24,943 nt of DNA from an uncultured Planctomycetaceae bacterium (GTDB lineage: Bacteria; Planctomycetota; Planctomycetia; Planctomycetales; Planctomycetaceae): positions 1-24,943 of the forward strand of contig CAIUHT010000984.1 of the NCBI GenBank assembly GCA_903898975.1. The letters run 5' to 3'. Shown piece after piece: positions 8,357-15,800 of this stretch; within the stretch, counting starts at the first letter, position 1, and each line of letters opens with the position of its first letter. The notes beneath the pieces are model-generated. The model saw nothing but the letters and a program-made list of their open reading frames with translations, did not search any database and was not told the DNA's origin. The position numbers and the translations under genes are program-made.

Positions 8357-8850
8357 TGCCGACGCCAATTCCAACGGCAAATCAGCCGAGCGATTCCTGC
8401 CAGCTGCTCCAGCCGGGGTTGGCCGACCCCCAAAATGGCTCACGCTGCACCACTGCATCACCAGGAGCCTTGCGGATGTCTGCCGGTCGCTTCCTCCCCT
8501 TGACGAAGGCGCGACATCGGCCTGCCGGGTCGCATGAGGGATGGCGGCCCTGCAGCCAAGGTTCCCCGCCCCGCCTTCCTCACCGCGACCACAGCGATTG
8601 TCGCCGGGCTTGTTCCCGGGAGAGTGTGTGGATCGGGGAGAGAAGGTCGGGGCGGGGTGCCCCCTGGTTCAAGAATCGCCAGCACGACTCACGCCGCCTG
8701 AGGAGCGAAAATCGGTCCACGGGCCGGCAGCCTCCCGAGGGATTTGATCCGGGACGTAGCCCGAACGCCGAACAAAACGGCGAGTCGAGTAGAGTCGCCA
8801 CGATCCCCTCGTCCTTGACCCCAGACGCGGTTCAAAGGGCGTGGGAACTT

Positions 8851-8958
8851 GCCCGGCACCATCTGCCCGGCACCATCTGCCCGGCACCATCTGCCCGGCA
8901 CCATCTGCCCGGCACCATCTGCCCGGAGCCATCTGCCCGGAGCCATCTGCCCGGAGCC
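8851..8958. repeat. 14-base tandem repeat (minisatellite), 7 copies plus a partial
   Basis: Five identical copies of GCCCGGCACCATCT (8851-8920) are followed by two copies of the variant GCCCGGAGCCATCT (8921-8948) and a 10-base partial copy of the variant (8949-8958). There are no spacers, so it is not CRISPR. The period is not a multiple of three, which argues against a coding role. The near-identity of the copies suggests recent expansion. Confidence 0.97.
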
Positions 8959-9103
8959 CCCGTTCGGACCCCAAGTCCGGGCCCCCCGCCCAGCTGCTCC
9001 GATGTCCGTCTCGGCCGCGGTGAGTGACTCTCGACAGCCGCAGAACCAGTCACAGCGGTCCGAGTTGGACTCGGCCACGTCCTGTTTCCCAGCGTCGCTG
9101 CGG

Positions 9104-9137
9104 CGAACGACTGGCCGCGACGAACGACTGGCTGCGG
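9104..9137. repeat. 17-base tandem duplication
   Basis: CGAACGACTGGCCGCGA (9104-9120) is directly followed by CGAACGACTGGCTGCGG (9121-9137), differing at two positions. It is noncoding and lies about 160 bases beyond the stop of the 734-residue gene. Confidence 0.8.
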
Positions 9138-9296
9138 CAGCGAACACCCTCGGACCGGTGTCGGGCTCGCGTCGCGGCCTGGCAAGTCTCCTTGCTCAGG
9201 CCGCGGGTGAGCCTGCGAAGGCGCAACCAACCGTGTTTCGTCGCGCCCGGGATAGTCAGCGGGAGACGCGGTTCCCGCTCGAATGATGCTGGGTAA

Positions 9297-11501
9297 TCAG
9301 GGCATCAGGCCTCCCGGCGCCGAGCCGTTTTCGGGCGAGCCCGAGTCGTCCTTCGTGTGCAGCACCTTGGTGACCAGTGTCTCGAGGCGTCGCTCGAGCA
9401 TGCCACAGGCGCGCGACAGATGGGGTCTGAGGTCGGAAATCTCGCGAATCACCAGCGCCAGCCGGTTCGCGACCGGTTCGACCAGCACCATCCGCCGCTC
9501 GAATTGTGGCTCGTGCAGAACCACTTCGACCAGGTTGTTGAAATGATGTGTCAGGCGGGTCATCCGCTCGGCGATCTCGGGTGCCGGCGGTTCGTTCCAG
9601 TGGGGGCCCCGCAGCGCGTCGAGCAGATTGTTCAATTGGCAGGTGAGCACCAGCATCTGGACCCGGAGAGGGAGATGACCTTCAGACGGCTCCTCGGGAT
9701 CGATCAGCCAATCCTCCTCCTCGGCCACCCCTACGGGCTGTGACTGGCCCTCAGCGGCCAGGCCCGGCTCTTCCCTGCCGAGGCTGGCGTCGATAAGGCC
9801 CGCACCCGGCAACTCGCCTCCCAGTCGTTCCCCACCAAGCCGCTGGTTGCCTTGCGGACCGGTCCGGGAAGCGGTGGCGGCCGGGGTGCTGTCGGGACCC
9901 GTCCGGGGAGTTGAGTCGCCGGGCGATGACGAGGTCAAAGAGACCAGGTGGCCGCCACCCCCGACCGTTGGCGACGGGCCCGCATCGGGCGGGGCTCCCG
10001 CCTTCAGGGGAGCTGTTGGACCGGCTTTCCAGGGGTTTTCTGAATTGTCCTCAGATTCTTCATCGTCGTCGCATCCGCCTCGATAGCTGATCGAGTACTC
10101 ATCTTCGGGTCGGATGTACGGATCGTCTTCGTAGTCCTGCCGGGTCTCGTGTACCAGGCTGAAGGCGAACTCTTCGTCGAAGTACGACGATTCGAGAAAC
10201 CAGAACGAGGGCCCTGGCAGTTCGGACAGCATCTGGCAGCACGGGCAGTCTGGCCCGCACGTGGAGGACTTGGCCGACATCTCGATGGGCAGGCGGGAAC
10301 GTTCCCGCTCGATGATCTGGCGAGGAACGCGGTCACCCAGGTCGTCGTGCGGACTGTCGAGCCAGGTGTCGCGGAAGATGGCCAGCCGGGCGACCTCGGC
10401 ATCGAGAATCTCGGCAGTGAGCACATCGCCCGTGGAGAACTCAGCAGTGGGAACTTGAGCAGTGGGCACTTCGGAGGTCAGTGTGGGAGCATTCCCATCG
10501 AGCCAGGCCTGGCGGGCCTGCCAGGTCGAGTTCAGCAGTGCCCGCACAAGGTCGTAGTGCAGGATCAGTTCGTGATCGCCGGGGGGGCCAGACTGCCAGG
10601 CGGCCGAGGCGCGGGGGACCCCCGGGGGAGACCGCTGCAACAGGCTCCATGCATCGCACCGATCCTGGATGTCCTGGCCCACATGCCTGCGACCGCGGAT
10701 GAGCAGGCCCCGGGGGGCCTGCCCTGCGATCAACGGGTTGGGTGACAGCAGCCAGGCCGCGTGGACCCGGGCGAACATCCGCTGAATCTGCCAGAAGGCG
10801 CGCTTCGCAGCGCTCTTGGGCGAGTCGTCGTGGTCCGCCGCAGCGTTTTCGTCCTCCCCGTCGAAGTCGCTGTCGTCGAGATCCTCGTCGTCATCGGAAT
10901 CGTCGTCAGGGGCTTCGTCGACGAGGCGGGTGCGCCCGGCGGTCAACCCGTTCCGCCAGACCTCTTCGACCAGAAAGCGTAACAGCCCTTCGCCGTACAT
11001 CAGTTGCCGCAGATCGTGCCGGGGGCGGGAGGCACGTTCCCGTCGGCGGGCCTCGGCCAACTCGGTCCAGCGCGAGTTCTGCGAGACGAACAGCCAGTCG
11101 GGGGCGAGGTGATAGGGCAACCGGATGCCCGTCAGGAATTGCCCGTTGTGATACCGCACCTCTCCCGAAGGCTGGGGATCGGAGTAGGACGAGTTGACGA
11201 CCACCAGGCGGGCTCCCAGGTCGATGACAACCAGCCCCGCATCGTGGGACCGATTGATCAACCCGGGAGACATCCCCAGGTCGAGCCGGTCTCCCCGCCG
11301 GGGCTTTTCGAACCGGGCAGCGGCGATCTCCAGCTCTTCGAGGGTTTCGGGGTCGGAACCCAGCGCGGCAATCACCCGGTCGGCGGTCCCCCCATGCACG
11401 ATCCCCGACCACTGCAGTCCTTTTGTGGGGTCGTACGCTCCGGCCTCCACCAAGCCCCCGACGCCCCCCGCCTCACACACCACCAATCGAACTTCGCTCA
11501 T
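9297..11501 (-). CDS. Uncharacterised 734-residue acidic, multi-segment protein
   Basis: I do not recognise the family. Residues 1-190 look like a globular domain (LVVCEAGGVGGLVEAG, GLVVIDLGARLVVVNSSY, then RQLMYGEGLLRFLVEEVW). Residues ~193-225 are almost entirely Asp/Glu/Ser. A second ordered region follows with AFWQIQRMFARVHAAWLLSPNP. Residues 340-369 are six five-residue repeats of the type (V/I/F)(P/L/S)TA(E/Q). Residues ~413-422 carry CGPDCPCC, a plausible metal site. Residues ~490-600 are a Pro/Gly/Ala/Thr linker. The C-terminal ~110 residues are predicted helical (RVQMLVLTCQLNNLLDALRG, RMTRLTHHFNNLVEVVLHEP). There is no signal peptide or membrane segment. The ATG at 11501 lies below an AT-rich island with a candidate promoter. 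The start 'VRLVVCEAGG' and overall disorder suggest a scaffold or regulatory protein, which is inference only. Confidence 0.85.
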   Translation of the reverse strand: MSEVRLVVCEAGGVGGLVEAGAYDPTKGLQWSGIVHGGTADRVIAALGSDPETLEELEIAAARFEKPRRGDRLDLGMSPGLINRSHDAGLVVIDLGARLVVVNSSYSDPQPSGEVRYHNGQFLTGIRLPYHLAPDWLFVSQNSRWTELAEARRRERASRPRHDLRQLMYGEGLLRFLVEEVWRNGLTAGRTRLVDEAPDDDSDDDEDLDDSDFDGEDENAAADHDDSPKSAAKRAFWQIQRMFARVHAAWLLSPNPLIAGQAPRGLLIRGRRHVGQDIQDRCDAWSLLQRSPPGVPRASAAWQSGPPGDHELILHYDLVRALLNSTWQARQAWLDGNAPTLTSEVPTAQVPTAEFSTGDVLTAEILDAEVARLAIFRDTWLDSPHDDLGDRVPRQIIERERSRLPIEMSAKSSTCGPDCPCCQMLSELPGPSFWFLESSYFDEEFAFSLVHETRQDYEDDPYIRPEDEYSISYRGGCDDDEESEDNSENPWKAGPTAPLKAGAPPDAGPSPTVGGGGHLVSLTSSSPGDSTPRTGPDSTPAATASRTGPQGNQRLGGERLGGELPGAGLIDASLGREEPGLAAEGQSQPVGVAEEEDWLIDPEEPSEGHLPLRVQMLVLTCQLNNLLDALRGPHWNEPPAPEIAERMTRLTHHFNNLVEVVLHEPQFERRMVLVEPVANRLALVIREISDLRPHLSRACGMLERRLETLVTKVLHTKDDSGSPENGSAPGGLMP
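10395..10484 (-). repeat. 15-base in-frame repeat coding for pentads
   Basis: Six consecutive degenerate 15-base units inside the 734-residue gene encode TLTSE VPTAQ VPTAE FSTGD and then VLTAE ILDAE (residues 340-369). The A(E/D)(V/F/I)xx register loosely resembles the pentapeptide-repeat pattern A(D/N)LXX, but the tract is short. Confidence 0.75.
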
Positions 11502-11558
11502 TTCGGCACCATGTAGTTGTCACAAGAGAACAGTCAGTTCAAACGAACAGTACAAGAC

Positions 11559-11587
11559 TATTTATCGGCAGTGAGATCGGATGTCAA
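11559..11587 (-). promoter_or_regulatory. Candidate sigma-70-type promoter for the 734-residue gene
   Basis: On the minus strand a perfect TTGACA (complement of 11582-11587) is followed after 17 bases by TAAATA (complement of 11559-11564). The -10 keeps the first T-A but is otherwise weak. The pair lies about 58 bases before the ATG at 11501, in unusually AT-rich DNA. Confidence 0.5.
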
Positions 11588-11651
11588 CTAAAAAAATTCA
11601 TGAAGAAATGCTCTGATCAGATCAGACTGTTCATCAATCTCTTTGACATCC
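11579..11651. promoter_or_regulatory. Inverted repeat and palindrome in an AT-rich island
   Basis: GGATGTCAA (11579-11587) and TTGACATCC (11643-11651) form an exact 9-base inverted repeat 55 bases apart; the left arm contains the candidate -35. Between them lies TCTGATC-A-GATCAGA (11612-11626), an exact 7-base palindrome around one base. Together they resemble paired operator half-sites flanking a central regulator site. Confidence 0.45.
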
Positions 11652-12253
11652 ATTTGGCCCGAGGAAAAACAGCGGGAAATCGTGTATGAAACGCCTGAAA
11701 ACGCCGGAGTCAGAACCGTTCCCGCAGCGCGACTTTCAATACGTGATCGCCGAGGTGAATTCCTGGCCAATGCCGGTCCGGAATAGTGAACAGGTAAATC
11801 AAGGGGACGGAATTACATTGACTGGATTGTCGGCAAAGCCCCCTATGGAATCACTCGAAACATTCGGGCGACCCGCCGGAGATTGCCCAGCAGGTGGCTT
11901 GAACAGGCCACGTGGGGATTCGTTCCAATCGCTGATCAGGACGGTCGTCCGCCACTGGGAGCTCAGCTCAGTGCTGCCCAGTCGAACTGGGTCTCTCTGG
12001 AGCCTGGCCCAGGGAGGACGGTGCCACGGAATTTCGAGCGAGAACAACCTCGCCGCAGGCAGCCAGCGTGCGGGGACCCGGTCGGTTCACAGCCCCGAGT
12101 TGGTCGCAGCCTTGACTGGGCCTGGTTGAGATTCGACCCACTCGCCACCCCCTTGTGTGACGGGTGGGCGAAGGTGCCACTCGGAGAGTTGAACCACCGG
12201 GACCGGCACAGGCTGTGTCAACTGGGACTGGGACTGGGTCAATTGGTCAGAGT
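11652..12253. other. Intergenic region, possible remnant of a gene
   Basis: About 600 bases upstream of the 734-residue gene and downstream of the ygjV-like gene. A plus-strand frame from ATG 11686 begins plausibly (MKRLKTPESEPFPQRDFQYV) but loses coding character after about 40 codons. A second plus frame (stop at 11787-11789, then open to 12266) has a protein-like stretch, NYIDWIVGKAPYGITRNI. This could be a decayed, frameshifted gene or chance. A loose hairpin at 12139-12172 and short (ACTGGG)n repeats near 12223-12240 lie beyond the ygjV stop. Confidence 0.3.
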
Positions 12254-12793
12254 TCAATTGGCTTGATCGGGCGTGTCGCGAGGTGGGGGGGGTGGTCGGC
12301 GATCGAAGCGACCATAAATCCGCCAGTATCCGGTGATATTGCTGGTCAGGAAGGCCGCTTCCATCAGGGTCGCCACGGGAGTTCCCGCGAGCAGATTGTG
12401 CAGCAGCCAGCAGGTGTTGCCGATCATGAAACAGAGTCGCATGACCTGATCAGACTGCTGAAAACTTCCCAGGGTGCCCGCAATCACCGCTGTCAGCACC
12501 AGCCAGCTGAGAGGGCCGCTGAAGGTTCCTGCGACCCCGGCCACCGCGACCGCCAGGAACAGCCCCTGCAACCACCGTGGACGGTAGCAGAGCGCGGTCG
12601 CATACCGCGTGGCGGTCAGCAGCAGCATGAGGGCGGGCGTTGAGCGATCGAGCAGCCAGAAATGGGCCGCGTTCAAGAGCGCCAACCCCGTCAGCCAGGT
12701 CAAAACCCCACGTCGCGCTCGGCATTGGTAAGAGACGAGGCCACACGCCAGCGCGCCGCCCGCCAGGATCTGCGACCAGAGGAAGGAGTTCAT
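12254..12793 (-). CDS. YgjV-family inner-membrane protein
   Basis: A 179-residue integral membrane protein with about five hydrophobic helices. The N-terminus (MNSFLWSQILAGGALACGL) and the C-terminal pattern (GNTCWLLHNLLAGTPVATLM then SNITGYWRIY) match the YgjV/Imp-YgjV family of small bacterial membrane proteins, whose function is unknown. The last ~15 residues are a polar, proline-rich cytosolic tail (PPPPPRDTPDQAN). It lies 82 bases downstream of the giant secreted protein on the same strand and could be cotranscribed with it. The ribosome site before ATG 12793 is not obvious. Family assignment comes from motif recall, so moderately sure. Confidence 0.8.
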   Translation of the reverse strand: MNSFLWSQILAGGALACGLVSYQCRARRGVLTWLTGLALLNAAHFWLLDRSTPALMLLLTATRYATALCYRPRWLQGLFLAVAVAGVAGTFSGPLSWLVLTAVIAGTLGSFQQSDQVMRLCFMIGNTCWLLHNLLAGTPVATLMEAAFLTSNITGYWRIYGRFDRRPPPPPRDTPDQAN

Positions 12794-12875
12794 GGGGTGT
12801 TCACGCAGCGCGGCGGGGGGTGGTGATCGCCAGGGTCTTGGGTCTGCCGGGCTCCCATCGGCCCAGGGTCCGCAC

Positions 12876-15800
12876 TCACCGCTCGATCAGCAGCACATCG
12901 ACTGTGTTCAGGGGCAGTCTGGCCCGCAGTGTGGTTTCGGCATGTTGGAACTCGACCGCCGCCCCTCGCGCCGTCCGCACCTGGCGGGGGGTGAAGCCAA
13001 CGTCGCTGACCGTCACGTCCACTGCGGTCTTGGGTGATCCAGACCAGTTGAGCAGCGTCACGGCGATCCCTTTCTCAGACTCGAGCAAGGCGGGCTCGAT
13101 CAACTCTTCCGACACCTGCACATCGATTGGGACCTGGGCGAGCCGCGTGGGCAGCGTGGCCAACTCGCGCCACTGCGCCGACCAGCCGACGGGCAGGCGC
13201 GTCACATCCCCCCGGTCGGGACTTCCCCAGTAACTTGCCCCGGGCCAGCAGCCATATTGCACCACCTGCCCAGTACCAGTTTTCCGCACCACCAGCACGG
13301 GCAGGTCTTTGTCTGTGCGCACCAGCACACTGCCCGTGGCACCCGCCAGCGGGTTCACAGAGTAGGGGGTCGCGAGGCCTGCGTCGTCGGGGCTGGTCGG
13401 TGTCAATCGTCCAGCGCCCGGTTCGAGTACCAGTCGCTGGCGGGGGGCGTTCCCCAGTTCGTGCACGCCCAAGGCCGCCTTTCTGGGAATTTCACTGCCT
13501 TGGCCGGTCTGCAGTTCGGTCGCGAAGAGCGGCGTTGGTTCGTGCACTTCATCGAAGCCGCAGGCACCGGGCAGCACCGCCAGTGTCCCTCCCTGCCGGG
13601 TCCAGTCGACCAGCCGCTGCTGGGCCACCAGCGACAGATCGGGAGCGGTCACGTAGGCCGCGCGGTAGCCTCCCGCCTGCAGTCGTCCCTCGGCCAGCGC
13701 CACATCGTCCAGGAAGTCGACGGTGTGGTGGGAATGCACCAGGGCGGCGTGCAGGCCGTAGAGTTCATGCAGGTATTCGGGGACGCGGGCGTCGTCATTC
13801 CACACCTGGCTGGCCTGGGGGAACACAATGGCCACGCGGGCTGGTCGCGGTCGGCCCGGGTACAGCAACGCCTCGGCCCGACCCAACAGTTCGATTCCCC
13901 GAGACAGCGACTGGTAGCGGGCTTCACTGTCGGACCAGCCATCGGCGAAGGCGGCGTTTGGCCCGAACGTGTACGGGTCGATCACCTTGGCCCCATGCCC
14001 AATCAGCGCGAGCATCTTGAGCGCGCCGCCGTCGGGTAATCCACTCCAGCCCGTCGACTGACCGACCACATACCCGCCAAACTCGAGCTCTTGTTCGCGA
14101 GTTGCCGAGCGGAGCAGATCGGCGTACAGGCTCCATAGCCCGGCGTCGTGGTCGGCGAACCAGTCTTCGGTCCACAGGCAGGTCACCGCCCGCTTGCGAC
14201 CCAGGTCGAACCAGTCGGGCATGCCCATCGCCGCGTCGGGACCCCGATCGGTGTTGTTGGCAATGGGCTGCCCGGGCGACGGGATATAAAACCGCCCCGG
14301 CCAGTTGTTGAGGTTGGTGGTGGTCAGGACTCGCTGGTTCAGCTTGCGCTGCAGAGCGGCGGTCGCCGCAGCGAAGGACTGGCTGAGCGACTCGGCGTAA
14401 AACCGCGCTGTCCAATAATGCAACCGTCTCTTGGCGACCGATGCCCGGGCCGCCGACTGGCCCAGCGGCGCGACCGCCTCCCAGGTGGTCTCTCCCAAAT
14501 CGGCCGGCTGCAATCCCTTCCCCCGCAGGAAGTCGTGAAAGACCCGGAGGCGGTCGGAGGATTGGGTGACCTCCGCGAACTGCGCGGGGAAGTACCAGCC
14601 AGGCTCGTCGGCGAGATGGAACAGCGCCAGTTCGTCGGTCCCTGCTCCCTGGCCGATCAGCGAACCGGCCTGTCCCGAGGCCCAGGTGTCGAGAAACCCC
14701 GGTTCGACCTGCGGGCGGTCGTAGTCGAAGTAGGCGGGAGGGTTGTAGATCGCCGCCCGGGCCCGGGGCAGGCGGTGCTGCCGGATGCGTTGGCCCACGC
14801 GGGCACCGTCTGTGCCAGCGAAGCCCCAGACCTGCACTGTGTTGTGCCCCAGCAGTTCGACCGCTTCCAGCCCCGCTTCCAGTGCCCGGGAATTGGCGTC
14901 GATGCCGATCACCCCATTGGAGATGAGGAATTGCCGGGGGCGATATTCGGGGGGCACGGCATGCTTGCGCGCGTAATCGCGGCAACGTTCGTAGTAATCG
15001 GTCGACGATTCGACCTGGGCCCAGTAGTCGTCGCCCGCCGCCTCGCCCAGTCGGGGCAACAGCACGGCGGCTGCCGAACCAATCAGCTCAAGTTCGAACG
15101 CCTTGACCCGCGGTTCTCCGCTTTCCGGACGGTGGCGAACTTCGAGGATGACTCGGGCCCGCGAGACATCACCTCCCCGCAGGACCAGGCGGGCAACCGC
15201 CCGCCCCAAGCCATCCTTCAGGTGTTCGTCGAGAGGCACCCAGTCCGACTGAATCCCTGGAGCCAGGAAGGGGAGCGGCAGGCTCTTTCCCGCCACTTCC
15301 AGGCTGGCAAGCGCCCCCACGCGCGGCTGACCCTCGGGATCGAAGGCGATGCGCTCTAACTGGCCGGGCCAGCTTCCCGCGAAGAGTTGTGTGCCGCTGG
15401 GTGTGAATGCGAGTTCCGACTTCCCCTGTTCGCGGGCCGGATGGGGGGTGGGGAGCCCCTGTGGTTCGCCGTGCTCATCGAGCCGCCAGCGAAACAGCCG
15501 GGAGTCGCCCCAGCCCGCCTCCCACAACTCGCGCCCCTGCGGAGCGACCACCAGTGCCAAGGGAGAGCTCCCGGTGTTCTGAGAGAGATAGGCGCGCGGG
15601 CGGGCGTCGCGATCTGAGGCAGGCGCGGTGGTGTTGTCACGGGGATCTCCCTGGGCGTCGAGCGAATAGACGGCGAGGAAACCTTCCTCCCGCTGGGGAT
15701 TCTCGGGACTGCCCCCCACGTAGAGACGTTGGCGCACGGGATCGAGCCAGAGAGCCGACAGGGTTCCCCGCCGGGCGATTGCGGGCCGCGGATTGCGGGT

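Larger units (their letters stand above)
7983..9296. other. Long intergenic region with repeats and dyads
   Basis: 1.3 kb between two minus-strand genes. No reading frame here has a convincing start, codon pattern or protein-like composition, and frames crossing 8851-8958 only translate a 14-base repeat. It holds a direct repeat (8262-8291), a nested dyad (8308-8356), a 14-base tandem array (8851-8958) and a 17-base tandem pair (9104-9137). The promoter of the ABC exporter should lie near its left end. Confidence 0.6.

Noticed and set aside
8851..8958. Possible CRISPR array
   Set aside because: The copies are directly adjacent with no spacers, the unit is only 14 bases, and no cas gene is present.
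8689..9230. Open frames on the minus strand with a repeating 14-residue pattern
   Set aside because: They merely translate the 14-base tandem repeat in successive frames. There is no start signal, and the period is not a multiple of three.
11588..11770. Short minus-strand frame ending MDVKEIDEQSDLIRAFLHEF
   Set aside because: It could be a leader peptide, but no ribosome site is visible and its stop lies at the candidate -35, so I cannot support it as a gene.
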